A model generated the notes under the pieces. That model saw only the letters and a program-made list of their open reading frames with translations. It ran no database searches and was not told the DNA's origin. Of a DNA stretch of 64,000 nt, positions 12,601 through 25,290 are shown in pieces. Position 1 is the stretch's first letter; the number at the start of each line of letters is the position of its first letter. The stretch is from Atherinomorus stipes (lineage: Eukaryota; Chordata; Actinopteri; Atheriniformes; Atherinidae). The stretch covers positions 62,001-126,000 of the forward strand of contig JALJCO010013652.1 of assembly GCA_023101725.1 (NCBI GenBank). The letters are read 5' to 3'. The position numbers and the translations under genes are program-made.

Positions 12601-15600
12601 CCGGACCAATTCCCCTTTGAGTTAGTCTGAAACATAAGAAATGTACATTTATTAATTAAGCTCTCATTTGGCTCCCATTTACTCCCATCTTTCCATAACC
12701 GCATGATTTAGAGTTGAGAAACAAAAGATCTGTTGAAGTAATTGCAGTTTTGTCTGCGCACAAATCTTTAGGACCCTTTAGCCATGCTCACTGCATTTGT
12801 CTGAAATGTTAATTATGTCGAGAGAAGAAAAGTATTTAATCCCCATTTTCCCCCACTTGGTAACACTGCAGCACTACTCAGAAGATATTACTTTGTTTAG
12901 AGCTCATTTTTTAATACTTTGGAGCTTCTTGCACATTGTTACTTCAGCATCATGTGGCATTGAGATTGTTTTATTCCCACTGCAACACCGGGGAAGTGTC
13001 ATTGCAAACTACAGGACAAGAAACAATATTTGTAACCAGCTTCAGTCAAAAGCTGAAAAGTCAAACATGGGACCTGGGCATACCTAAGCTGATGGTTCAA
13101 TCAGTGTGAGCTTGGCTGGATTTTAAGGTGTAGAAATGCAGAGCAGCACATGATTTTCCACCTCTACAAAGGGAAGAAAAAAAAACACTATTCAATAAAA
13201 AAAAACAAAAGTACTATCAGACTTTTGTGTAAATGAGCAGCTGTGAAAACAACACTTCCTATTACTTGCCCTAATTATATCCTTTCTTGGTAAATTTGCA
13301 TATTTTATCTCCCTCCTTCTCATTATGGGGGACCATGCTTTCATTTTGATGTGGTAAAAAAAAACACATAAAACAAACAAAGAAAGAGATGAAGGATGGG
13401 TGGGTGGAAAGAGAGGGGCACGCTGGCCGCCTCATATTGAGTATTTTCCAGTTGATTTTGTTGAAGGCTTCTCAGCGGCGTAGCTAAATAAGCGGCAGCA
13501 TGCTAATGAATGGAGAACGAGTGTGATAATTTGCCAGACAAAGAATGGAGGGCTGTGAGAGATAGGAGTCAGAGGGGAGGGAGGAGGAAGGGGGAGCCGG
13601 GGGCAGCACATTACTGAAAATATTTATAAAAATGTTTGTCACCAAACAATTATTTAACACCTGTCTCCAGTTTATGCCTGATGGTTCTTTTTTTTGTCAA
13701 GCCTATATTCATAATGCTTAAAGTAAATATTCCCAGTGTCGCAAATATGGTAATTTCACGCACTGTACACACAGTCAGCCATGTGTTTCATGCTTTTCCA
13801 TGCAAAACAGGGGGGTGGGGGGTGGGGGGTGGGGAGTGGGCGCTTAACTCGGAGGACACTAAAACGACAACATACTGTAGAGGCGCAGACTGTCCGTCCT
13901 CTTTCTAAAAGGACGATGTGACTGAGGCAGTAAACAGTCTGTGAGCAGGCTGTGGGCTCTGAGATTATTTCTTTGTCACCAGCAGAGCCACCAGTGTTGC
14001 TAAGCACTACTGTGGAGAAAATCCTCCTAGAGAGGACTGATTGGATTTTTGTTCCAGGGAGCCTTTTGTGTTAGTAGCATAGGGACTAGATAATAGAGGT
14101 TGATGCCACTCAGTCTGTGTGTTATGGCTGGTGGATTGAGTTTTTTGACTCGTGGATGTGTGTTTTTTACTGTGAGAAGAGGGAGGACAGTTTCTATACT
14201 ATATGACTATTTGCGCCCTTTTGCGTAATCACTGCTGTGGAGCCGCAAGGATGCTAAATATTAGATTTTCTAGGCAATCTGCTAACATTAAACCCTTCAT
14301 AATATAAACAGCTTTATCATCAAGTTGAGAAAGACATTACCAGGAAATGAGTCCTGGTCAGGTCATCAGCCTTTCCCTGTACATGCCTCAGTCCTTCTGT
14401 CTTTCTGGTTCCAGAACATGTGGAAATATGTATGAATATGAAAATATAATCTCATTTAGAGAAATTTCTCCTTCTAACTGCTCGGCTCTCACAGGTCTCA
14501 CCAGGTTCAGAGCAGCTGTTCATATCTCTTTAAAAAAAAAAAAAAAGACTCCCTACTGCACACACCAAAGTCTGTTCAATCAGGGAAATTCTTCAGCTTG
14601 TTATGGCCTCCTGCGGTCTCGTGTAAGAGTGTGTGACTTTGTACTGACCTCTATTGGAGACCAAGAAATGATACAGATAGATTTTTGTACAGACCAATCA
14701 CAGACAACGGGCCAGTTAAAGTGGACATTTGACAGAGATGAAAATGGAAGAGCTGATGTTGCTTTGATTTTTGCTTTTTAAATTTAGAATGTTTCTTTAA
14801 AGAAGAAACTGTGTTTACTGTCATGACATCAGCTTTAGGGATTATAGGAGTTGTTGACCCAGACAGTGGAAGACAAGTTGTATTTTTTATTTAGTCAAAT
14901 GTGAAGCATTACTTGAGAGATATTTGGCTTGACCTAATCAGTTGCAGGTTGTCATGGTGTAAACCAAATAATAGATAAAATAATGAATTTTACATTAAGT
15001 CAAAACTTTTTTAAGCATAAACAGATATGCACTTGGTTTATATTTGCCAGAGATGAGAGGCAGTTCAACCTGTAAGCATGACCAGCACAGCTAGGTGGCG
15101 TTGGCTTCATTGTATGAAAGAGACCAAACGTGGACACAAATGTAATAAAAAGAAGAGAAGGTATTGGCAGAAAAATGAACTTGTAAGACAATTGCTGCTT
15201 CTCTCTGTAGATATAACACCAACACTCTGTATCAAGCTCAGAATCCATCTCAGCCTCCTCCAAGTGGACAGTAAGCTGCGGTGACTGTGAAGGGATTTGA
15301 GATCAGAGACCTTGCACGTCCTTGACTACAGTGTGTGGGTCTGTTTCTGGCCGGTTGGTGGACAAATAAAGGCCGTTACTTGTCAAATCACTTTGCCCCT
15401 CCACATGACCCCCCTCATCATATGATCCCCACCCCATCCCATCCACACAGGTCCCCTATCCCCCCAGTGCGGAGCGAGCTCCCGGTTGGCCTGGGTTTTA
15501 TCTGCTATTATCTGTCAGATGCTGTGCACCTGTGAGCCCGGCCGCCCACAGCATGACGGGTCGTCGTGGTCGCTGGTCCAATCCCAGCGGCTCCCCGCTG

Positions 15601-17880
15601 TCAGCGACAGCAGCATTGAGAAGTTTTCCGGATACCTCCATCTCTGTCTGACAGCCACCCCAGAGGAAAGGGTAAGAAAAGCGCAGGGAAGAGAAGGAAA
15701 AGAAGAAAAATACCATTAAGATGAGCTGTATTCCCACACAGCAAAGCCTGCCCACCAGCCATGTGCTGCTGCTCACCTGGCTGCCAGATAAGTGGAGATT
15801 AGAGGAAAGGAGACGGTGGAAAAGGTATTAGAGGAATAAAAAAAATTCTTTCTGAAACCCAGGGACAGCCTTGATACTTTTAGGATTTCTTGTGTTGTGT
15901 CTGACATTTGATGCAGACACAGAAAGGGCACGAGACAGACAGTAATAGAAGCTGCTGCGACACAGATGCATTTTTTCATACCCGTTTACTTGTTTGCTGC
16001 CTGTAGTCGATTGTTTCAGCTGTATGAATTACACTTTTGCGAGTTTCCTATCTAGTTAGCTGAGGATAAAAGTCTGGTGACACTGGTAAAATCAATACAG
16101 ATCTGCAGCAGGAGGTAAAGTGGCCCTAATGAACTGAATTGACTACTGCTGAAATATGATCAGTATTTCTCTGATGGTCATTATGTTCCTTATGAAGAAG
16201 ATCAATGTCTCTGGGGTGGATCACTGGGCATGCACAGCATGATGCAGGGCCAGCGCTGGAACCTTTGTAAATACTTAATGAAGGATTTATTCACAATAAT
16301 GTTTTCCACTGTGGGTGTTTGTGCCTCATGCATGTCTCTCTTTTAGTCAAAGGTCTATTTTCAAGCCCTGCAGCATCAGTAACTGATGTGCGCGTATGAG
16401 GCAATGCTGTTCATTTCATGGGCTATCACTTTTTAAATTGGTGAATGCCTTCTTCATGGTTGATTAGGAATTCATGCAAAGCTAATTAAGAGGCATAATA
16501 AGAGAAAGTCTGGTGAGATGCCTCCAACCAAAATAGAAAAACAGACAGTAGACAGTTATGATTGATTGTTAACAGTGTGTTGGCCATAAAAGACGTATAT
16601 TTCTGCCTGAGCCTGTCATTTTGAAACCAGACTTGATGTTGCTAGGTGTTACCCTGGACTTACACCATCAGTCCAGAAAGTTCTTTCTATGATTCTCCGT
16701 CCTGCCTGTCTCATGATGGGCTTTGTCTCTGCTGGGTCTGCTGTCTGAATGCTGCTATGCAGGCTGCCTGGCTGCCATGCCAACAATCATCATGCACACA
16801 CCTGCACCAGCATCTGTCCATTGTGCAGATGGGAACAGGTGCTGCTTTTACACTAACTCACCACATGCCGTCAACTTAATGCATACATCCAAACACTGGA
16901 GACATTTTTCAGCAAAACACCAGCGCCTTATCATTTCTATTGCCTTTTCCACTAGTCTATCTCACATACTGTACATACATACATTCACTGGTCAAAAGCA
17001 TAAAGAGGTTGTTAACTTCAGCTGTCTGTCCATCTGTCTGTAAGGCTTTATGGTTCCAGGCGCAGCCTTGCAATGATGACGTGTACCCGCAGTCTAATTC
17101 CATCATCAGCATCATTACTGCTATTATCCCGTGTCTCCCTTTAATGCAGGCTAATGGATGACCAATAAAGATAGATGAGCCTGGCAGTGTGGAGCTAATA
17201 GGCAGGACATGATGTCTGGCTTCAGTCCTGACTCGAGCCTTTAACCAATCAACTTCTCTCACTGATAAAACCGCCAAAATATTATCAAGAGTTATCCCTC
17301 ATTTTTTAATGATGGCTGTATCATCAGCTAATTAGCATGCCGGTGGCTTAGGACAAAATCAGAGCAGGTTTGGTGTACTTGACTAATTATTGAAAACTGA
17401 GCGGTCTGGGGTTATTAAATAAATAGCAGCTGTGGATTTAATTCTCATAACGGTGGGGGAAAAAAAAATCAACAATCAAAAAAGGGCAAACAGCATCTAA
17501 ATTATATTTCAAGTTTCTTCCATTTATTAGCATTTTGGATGTGGAAAGGTCATTTCATGCTTAATTAAATTACTCACATCCTCTTTCCTAAATATATGCA
17601 TATATTATAAAAAAAAAAAAAAAGTGCAAGTATGTAAGCATGCTACTAGTAAAATGTTTGGACACACTTACCCATCAGATTTAATGGGAGAGTGTTCCAA
17701 AGATTTGTCTGATACTTTATATAGCTAAAAGTTGCATGCTAATTACAGTTTCTTTATTGCTAATATTTGTCCAATTGTAACAATAATTAAGAAAAGAAAT
17801 GTATGTTCTTCTTCCCTCCTATTCTTTTATACAGAGTAGACCTCTGCCCCTCCCCATGATCCTGGATTCTCTTAAGGAAA
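9680..17880. other. Mostly unique non-coding DNA
   Basis: No gene was recognised. 9900-10880 may be the decayed remainder of the hAT element whose transposase fragment lies at 9308-9670. 12650-12720, 13440-13560, 16440-16500 and 17290-17460 carry clustered TAATTA/ATTAAT or ATGCTAAT motifs in repeat-free sequence, the sort of composition seen in conserved non-coding elements. This is suggestive only. Confidence 0.5.
13810..13840 (+). other. G-quadruplex motif
   Basis: Five G tracts of 3 to 6 G separated by single T or A-T spacers lie on the + strand. This satisfies the usual G3+ loop rule for a very stable quadruplex. Its origin is probably a short GGGGGGT tandem repeat. Confidence 0.9.
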
Positions 17881-18109
17881 ATAAAATAAACAGTGGGTAC
17901 AGAAAGTACCCTTTAAACTTTTCAGTCTTTCTGTCATTGCAGCCATTTGCCAAAATAAAAAAGTTCATTTTATTTTTCATTAATGTACACTCAGCACCCC
18001 ATCTTGACAGAAAAAAACAGAAATGTAGAAATTTTTGGAAATTCATTAAAAAGAAAAACTGAAATATCACATGGTCATAAGTACTTTGACCCTTTGCTCA
18101 GCACTAAGT

Positions 18110-18834
18110 AGAAGCACCCTTTTGAGCTACTGTAGTACAGCCATGAGTCTTTTGGGAATGTTGCAACAAGTTTTTCACACCCGGGTTTGGGGATCTTCTG
18201 CCATTCTTTCTGACAGACCCCCTCCAGTTCTGTCAGGTTGGACGGTGAACGTTAGTGAACAACCATTTTCAGTTCTCTCCAGAGATGCTCAATTGGGTTT
18301 AAGTCAGGGCTCTGGCTGGGCCAGTCAAGAATGTTCACAGAGTTGTTCTGAAGCCACTCCTTTGTTATTTTAGCTGTGTGCTGAGGGTCATTGTCTTGTT
18401 AGAAGGTGAACCTTCGGCCCAGTCTGATGTCCTGAGCACTCTGGAAGAAATTTTCTTCCAGGATCTCTCTGTACTTGGCCGCATTCACCTTTCCTTCAAT
18501 TGCAACCAGTTGTCCTGTCCCTGCAGCTGAAAAACACCCCCCATAGCATGATGCTGCCACCACCATGTTTTACTGTTGGGAACGTATTGGGCAAGTGATG
18601 AGCAGTGCCTGGTTTTCTCCACACATACCACTTGCACTGAGCAGAGGCTTCCGTCGGGTCACTCTGCCATAAAGCCCCAACTGGTGGAGGCTGCAGTGAT
18701 AGTTGACTTTGTGGAACTTTCTCCCATCTTCCCACTGCATCTGTGGAGCTCAGCCACAGTGATCTTTGGGTTCTTCTTTACCTCTCTCACCAATACTCTT
18801 TTCCACAATTGCTCAGTTTGGCCGGGACATATAC

Positions 18835-18838
<4 letters not shown>
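18110..18838 (-). pseudogene. Tc1-like transposase relic
   Basis: On the minus strand two open pieces are visible. One (18659-18898) contains [16 protein letters not shown], a helix-turn-helix region. The other (18496-18735) contains [20 protein letters not shown] followed by GGGSIMLWG, the hallmark of the Tc1 catalytic domain. The two overlap in different frames. The DNA jumps from the N-terminal part to [11 protein letters not shown] near 18630, so a stretch of the catalytic domain is deleted. The start codon region is lost in the TA repeat, and the element cannot encode an active enzyme. Confidence 0.88.
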
Positions 18839-18899
<61 letters not shown>

Positions 18900-18910
18900 T
18901 ATATATATAC
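18828..18910. repeat. (TA)n and (CA)n microsatellite
   Basis: About 50 bp of alternating TA is followed by about 20 bp of CA and a short TA run. It interrupts the N-terminal part of the Tc1 transposase relic. Confidence 0.95.
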
Positions 18911-19163
18911 TAGCCAGTGACCTGAAGGTAAACTGAAATTCCAGTAATTATAATTACCAATACAAGTTGTCCTTTTTGTATCGATATTATGAGTATTATG
19001 AGCAGCTAAACTGGGAAAAAAAAAACATCAACGAGCTGATAACAGTCTTCAGCCATGGCTAAGGGATTGCATAAAAATTGAAGAAATGACTCTATCTCAT
19101 TATATCTAACACATCAGTCATTTAATGATGTACATGGTGCCTGTCTTCTTCATTGACTTTTAA

Positions 19164-19761
19164 GGGCGCATTCAGAAAGCATAGTCAACGAGTCTCGGTC
19201 CGTTTGGGGACTCGGTTCGGTTGGGGGGCGGGGGGTGGTCTTCCGGACCGAGATCGCGTTCACGTTGCACTATTTCCAAATGAGCCAACACATCCAAGAA
19301 TGAGAATTTCAGGTGGCGCTGCTTTCGGATTCACTGTAGGTGAGGACAAGACTCACGTACAAGAAGGTTCTCACAACTTCTGTTTCCTCCACTAAGCGAT
19401 CGTATTTTTGTACGATCTGCTTTCATCAGATCAAATATGGATTAAAGCTTTTACTTCCTCGTAACTCCATGTCTGACCACGAGCCATCTTTATAAGTACT
19501 GCAGTCCCTCACGTGTGTTTGCTGTCGTAGCGTTTACCCACATTGTCCAACGTTCGACCCACAATGCCAATGTGATTTGTAGTCCACTTCCTGTCTTTGG
19601 TTCACTTGAATCAGACCGAGACCTGCGTTTGCAGGCGGACCGAGTCTGCTTGTTTGTTCCGGATCAGAGTCCGATTGCGCATTCACAACTGCGCTAAACG
19701 AAGCGGACTTTCTGAGCAAACGGATTCTGATTCGAATCAAAAAAGCTTTGTGAATGCACCC
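19164..19761. mobile_element. TTAA-type inverted-repeat element inside the Tc1 relic
   Basis: The left end GGGCGCATTCAGAAAGC follows TTAA (19160-19163), and the inverted right end GCTTTGTGAATGCACCC precedes TTAG (19762-19765, a likely mutated TTAA). The terminal repeats agree at about 15 of 17 positions. The body is rich in CGGACCGAG and TCGGTCC-type motifs, and no transposase frame was recognised. A Kolobok-like or piggyBac-like MITE is likely. Confidence 0.65.
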
Positions 19762-20099
19762 TTAGATGACAATGAACTAATTTCAGTTTTAACAGTTTTA
19801 TGGATAAACCGAACCAACATTTTAACTTTGTAGCCTACATTTAAATTGTTTCTACAGCTTTGAACGTTGTCTACTATTGACTTAACATTTTTCCACTCTA
19901 ACCAAGCCAGCCTGTTTTTAAACTCCCTCACCTGACTCTCACTCCACAAGGCTGGCCAGGTCCAGTTCTCATCTACAATGCACGTGCACGCATTGTGCAT
20001 GTGGCACATTTTTTCTCAGCTGACTAGTGTTGTCGGGTCGTACCGCCCTTTAGCTTCACTGCTTCCTTAAGGCTGGTTTTTACCGTAGGCAGTGTTGTA

Positions 20100-20779
20100 T
20101 AGTAACAAAGTAAAAACACTTAGTTACTTTACTTAAGTAATATTTTATTTATATTTGTACTTTACTTTACTACTTCTATTTCTGGCAACTTTTACTTTTA
20201 CTTCACTACATTTTCTGAAAAAAAAGAATACTTTCACTCTTACATTTAGCTGATCATCCCTGTTACTCGTTACAAGATAAGGAGGAACGTGATAGCCAGT
20301 GGACAATCTTTGTTTTGTTGTAGTGGGACTAGTAGCCAATTATGTTGGAGATACACAAGATGTTACCATTGCTTTACGTTGTTGTGCAGCAGATGAAAGC
20401 AGCGGCCAGCATGTAAATTTCAGATTAATCGTTGCATTATGGTGTCAGGAGTCTTAGATATGTTTGTACTGTATATGGATGGGTTTATGTAAGGATGTAT
20501 TGAAGCTCCTTTACACTTTGCAAATTAAACAAAACTTAATTAAATTAAACAGGAATAAAGAAAATGTTAAACTCAAATTTCTGGTTGCGTTTTATTAACA
20601 GTACTTTTTCCTTTTGATACAGTTTTTGGTTGCTTTTGGTACAGTAAATACTAGCTACTTTTTTACTTTTACTCAAGTAATATTCGAGCTGGCGAATTTC
20701 ACTTTTACTTAAGTAATTTTCCAGTAAGGTACTTTTACTTTTACTCAAGTATGGCTTTTGGGTGCTTTATACAACACTG
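20100..20779. mobile_element. hAT-like MITE of the CAGTGTTGTA type
   Basis: It starts CAGTGTTGTATAGTAAC and ends TACAACACTG. Subterminal sequence is rich in TTACTTTTACT and ACTCAAGTA motifs, with repeated ACTTAAGTAAT/ACTCAAGTAAT near both ends (20131, 20672, 20706). This resembles an abundant teleost hAT-derived repeat. I could not find a matching 8-bp duplication. It lies inside the Tc1 relic. Confidence 0.75.
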
Positions 20780-21284
20780 CTTAGTAGTTAACATGAGGTT
20801 CACGCTTGACAGAAGTCCCTGTTCAGTCCAAAAGTGCCGCTCCCTGACACTGAAAAAGGTGAATTTACGAACAGGAAAGTTATGCCACAAAACCATGCCA
20901 ATACGTATCTGTGTGCATTTTTCAGTGAATATAATGTAATTTGGGACTTTTCTTGTGAGTATACAGCGTTTACCTGCGTATCACACAGACTACACCACTG
21001 AGTAGAACCATCTCCAGGAGGATCAGAAGAAATGGATGGCATATGAGTTAAATATGAGTATCACTGCAAAGAGTCTGAATACTTATGACCATGTGATATT
21101 TCAGTTTTTCATTTTTAATAAATTTGCAAAAATTTCTGCATTTCTGTTTTTGTCTGTCAAGATGGAGTGCTGAGTGTACAATAATGAGAAATAAAATGAA
21201 CTTTTTTGATTTTAGCAAATGGCTGCAATGACACAGAGTGAAGACTTTCAAGGGATCTGAATACTTTCCGTACCCACTGTAAAA

Positions 21285-24100
21285 AAGAATATTGTGGTAC
21301 AGAAGAAATCAAAGTCAAATACCTGAATAGGATGACAGTAATAATATTGCCTGTATTTTAAACTAAAACATTGTTACCTAAACCTAAAATGTTTGGTGCC
21401 TAATTTGCCTAAACTTAGCAAAAGAGCAAATAAATCTTTTTCTTTTTTAATCATCAGAAAAAGCATCAATAACAACAACAACAACAACAAAAAAAATCCA
21501 CACAAACCTATAATCAGACATTTCATTTAGGTTGATCTGGTTCCAGGATTAGCTGGATGGATCACTAGCTTCCTGTCGAACGTAATAGAACAGGAACATC
21601 ATTCTTTCGGACTTCAACATGCTATTTCGTATAATTACAGCTCAGAATATCTACTGAGTAAACCAGTTACAGAAATCTGTGGCAGCTAAACAGACTTCAA
21701 CAATTTGATTTATTTCTGTCCTTTTTCTGCTCTGATATTTCAACATTCCTGCTCATAAAAGCCTTTTCCCCTTTTCCACTGCAGAGACTTTGACACGTCA
21801 TACTGGGAAATCTACAAGTCTATTAAAAATGACTGAACTGCAGTTAAGAATTTAGTTTACTGGTTCGTGGTTAACTGGGACACTGGAGGGAATTAAACAG
21901 TCAATAATGTTAATAATTCCACCTGTGCAATATGGCACAATGCCTGCCTTTTAAGAGGTTTGTTAGGCCCCACTGTGGCAAGAAAGTCACAGAGATGTCA
22001 TTTAAGAACATCTCAGTACTTATGAGAAAGTGCAATTACACAAGTGTTGCGATTTAAAAGTCTGGGGAGGTACTGGACAAAGACAAAGTTACTTTGAGTC
22101 AAGATTGTAATGTCACTTATTAAAGAAGGAGCCTTATTATGTAAAAAAAAACCAAACAAAACAAAAAACAAACAAAACAAAACATGCATATATGTTGCAC
22201 AACACAGCAAGCCAGAGCAGAGCTGCTGTAAAGTTACTGAACAATGCCAGTTTCAGCCACCAAAAACTTTTTGCAATGCTTGAAAGTGAAATAGGAATAT
22301 TTGTCTCTCCTTGTATGATCGAGCTCCAATTAATTTCCAAACCAAAACTTGAAAGCAGCTGGCATTAGCTGGCTGATTTCACTGTGTAAGAAAAAGAAAG
22401 AAAAGAAAAGAAAAGAAAAGCCAGAGCACCAGTGAAAAGTTGTATGAGGAAACACAGGCTGCCTATAATACATAAAAAAGGATTTATCAGGATGCTAAAA
22501 CAATAGAGCAGCAACATTTATGACACTGCCACATTTATGTGGTGTTATTGTTCCACAGTAGATATTTATGCATGCAGTTCTAGAGGCGCTTGTGCGTTGC
22601 TTGTCATGCATAGAGATGCCAGGAAAATTCACTGGAAAATATGAATGCAAATTTGTATGTCATATCCTAAAACTTTAAAACACTGTAAATTTAGGTAGTT
22701 TTACTTTTATTGTGTTTCTGGTTAAATTTTCATCTTTAATGCACCCTTGTGAGCCCTGTCTAAACCAAAAAGGTGTTTAAATTGTAATTAAACTCCTTCA
22801 GGTAGCAGGAATAACAAAGGAGAAGTGTTCCCATTTAAACAGCGTCCACTTCAAAGACAAAAAGCTCCAGAAACTGAGCAGCCTTATGTTGACAAGCACA
22901 GCTTTGAGGACAGAAACACCATTGAATAGAGGCTTAGATTAACAGTAATCCTCTGTTCAATGTGTTCAGAAGCTGCTCAAATCTCTTGTCTATCACCCTC
23001 ATTCCTGTTATAGTTTGTTGTGTCTGTCAAAGTAGCAGCACATAGATATAAAAGATGACTGGGCTTAGCTTTAAAAACCGGTAAATAACTCATAAACTTT
23101 CAGATGTAGAAAAGAAGAACTTCTGAGATTTTAAAGTAATTTGTTCAGTACTGAATGATTCCTCACAGAAAAGTGAATCAATCTGGTTTCCTAAATCATA
23201 AGCTGGCATATGTAACCCTTCACTTGTTGGAAAACAGCCTCAAATACGTCTGAATTGAAATGACTGGCATTATGTTCTCAGAGTTATTGCCATTCATCGC
23301 TTTGTTTGTTTGTTTTGAAACTCTCTTGTATACATCTAACAGACTCTGGGATCAGTTATACAGCACAGTGAACAAACATCACGAGGAAGTTGGCATTTGA
23401 AAAAAAGGAATAATCATAACTAACTAAATGCCTGAAAGCATGAAACAAAATATCAGAGAAGCAAGAGAAAAAAAAGGCTCCATATAGTTCTGCATCAGTT
23501 ACTTTTCAATTACAGCAGCCGAAGCAGAACGAAATTGTTAGTGTCATTTATCGACTGCGGTGCCCTCTATTAGAGTAACAACTGAAAGAAATCCATCCTG
23601 TTGTATAAACCACCTTACAATAACAAAGAGTTCATTTCTGTCAGGTGGCCTTAAGTGTTTTGTGTGTGATACATGAAACTGATGAAAGGTATACAACGGG
23701 AAACACATGAGAGCACACAGAGACCAAGTCTAACCTGGCAGGTAATCATCGTGATGGTTTCTCTCTTTGTTCTCTGAAACAATTCCCAAAGTAAGATTTA
23801 ATAGGTGTCTATATTGATAAGGGTAATTAATAACTTAATGTGTTATCCCTTAGCACTGGAATCACTGTGCAAGAAATTGAAATAAAAAGCTTAGAAATGT
23901 TTATTAGTTCCTTAAAAAAAAAAAAAATTAACGGATCTGAATAAAAAACAAACAAACAAAAACTTTCTGAAGCTTTTCTGAATCTCATCCTGAGACTAAA
24001 GTTGATTTCATGTCTATTACTTATGTCTTGATAATCTATCCTGGTGATGTGGACCAGGCATGAGTAGCCGAGCGCAGACACCATCCCCAACCCCCTCTAT
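21285..24100. other. Upstream of BEND5, nothing recognised
   Basis: AT-rich, with an (AAC)n run at 21473-21489 and the (AAAAG)n run. No exon or transposon end was identified. Confidence 0.6.
22388..22422 (+). repeat. (AAAAG)n microsatellite
   Basis: Several AAAAG/AAAG units in tandem; nothing else is associated. Confidence 0.9.
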
Positions 24101-25290
24101 GTGTATATTTTTTTAATACTTTGTGAGGAAAAACTGTCAACCATATCCAAAGTGCAGGACCAAAGAGAAGTAAATAATGTATGCTTTTGTTAGATTCTTT
24201 GAAGACGATATGTGCTACGCGTTACCCGTTTCAAATGTCGAAGATTTCAGACCTCTGCACAAAACAGATTTTGATAATCAGAAGGTGTATCTGGTTCACA
24301 GAACTGAAGAGAATGGCTGCGCAGGCCAGCCGTGCGAAGCACAGATCCTTGCCCTTGCAGGTAAGTTGCTCTCCTGACACCCCGCTATTACCGTTTTTTA
24401 ATGCTCCATTTCTCTCTCCGAACAAGAAAAGCTACGGTGCGCGTCACTCAGATGTCTCGAAGCGAGTCTTTTCGCCCGATGTGTCAGGATGTGATCAGCT
24501 GGAATCTGACACTGATAGCAACAACAACGTCCTCGGCTGTAGCTAGCTAGAAATGCTAGTCAGATATGCTAATATAAGTTTAGAAGCTTGCTATACATTG
24601 TCAGCACTTTCAGGGAATTTACACTTTCAGTTTAATGTTACACGAGTTATTTCCTTTGTTTCGGTTGATCGGTATTGGTCGTTTTGCTAAATGTGTAGCA
24701 TGCAAGTCTAGCATGATACAATGGTTGTTTACAACACGAAGCTAACGCTTGTTAGCTTGATGTGTATTCGTTTAGTGCTAGCATGCTAGCTCCGACGCGC
24801 TAGTTAACTGCGTGCGCACGTAGAGCTGTCACACCACTACTAACACATCTCGTAGCCCGTGTTTGAGCTCTTATCATCATAGAAGTTTGGAAATGTTGGT
24901 GAGACGCCACTCCGACAGCTTTGGTGAGTGGTTTGCTTGTTAACGGCTTGTCTGTAGCCTTGTACCGTAGAAGTATTGCGGTGCTGCAGTTACCGAGTCC
25001 ATGCAGACTCATAGCAACCTGTCCATCAGTAAGAAGTCAACGTCACGGCAGTTAGAGGACATGTTAATTTACTGAGCTGTGTAAACGAATTTATTTGCTT
25101 TACGCCAGTTGCCGCTGTAGTAACGTTCGCACACGATGTCTGCTCTAAACTGCAACCTTAATCCCGAAACTGATTTGTCTGTGCTGCTAGGTCGAAACAA
25201 TGTAGAAACAGTCACGGCGTCAGTTACAGCCAGTACGAATCGCTCCGCAGTCCTCTGGAAAGACTCACACCTCACGATGCTTCAGTTAGC
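24100..25290 (+). promoter_or_regulatory. CpG-richer zone at BEND5 5' end
   Basis: From about 24210 to 25280 CG dinucleotides are visibly more frequent than in the surrounding AT-rich DNA, for example in 24430-24485, 24790-24825 and 25100-25265. The zone covers exon 1 and the first half of intron 1, as expected for a vertebrate housekeeping or neural promoter. A TATA-like run (GTATATTTTTTTAA) starts near 24102. No start site can be fixed from sequence alone. Confidence 0.4.
24177..24360 (+). CDS. BEND5: BEND5 exon 1 (coding part)
   Basis: This exon encodes residues 1-61 plus the first base of codon 62. The ATG at 24177 is chosen because the protein starts directly with the family's conserved MYAFVRF motif and stop codons lie just upstream in frame (TAA at 24171-24173). 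The donor is GTAAGT at 24361. The last residues, AQILALA, match the family at the exon 1/2 border. Confidence 0.95.

Larger units (their letters stand above)
17891..21279 (-). mobile_element. Degenerate Tc1/mariner-like transposon with nested insertions
   Basis: The ends CAGTGGGTACAGAAAGTA (17891) and TACTTTCCGTACCCACTG (to 21279) are long inverted repeats, and similarity continues through about 220 bp on each side (for example ATATCACATGGTCATAAGTA at 18064-18083 and its inverse near 21083-21103). A TA follows the right end, as expected for Tc1 targeting; the left TA is lost. The minus-strand transposase relic occupies 18110-18838. The interior 18838-21050 has been replaced or expanded by a TA microsatellite and at least two other elements. 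Confidence 0.9.

Noticed and set aside
14347..14781. 144-aa + strand frame
   Set aside because: It crosses a poly(A) run, shows no domain or family resemblance and no splice context.
15320..15720. GC-rich block as an exon
   Set aside because: Frames here match no family and no consistent splice pair was found.
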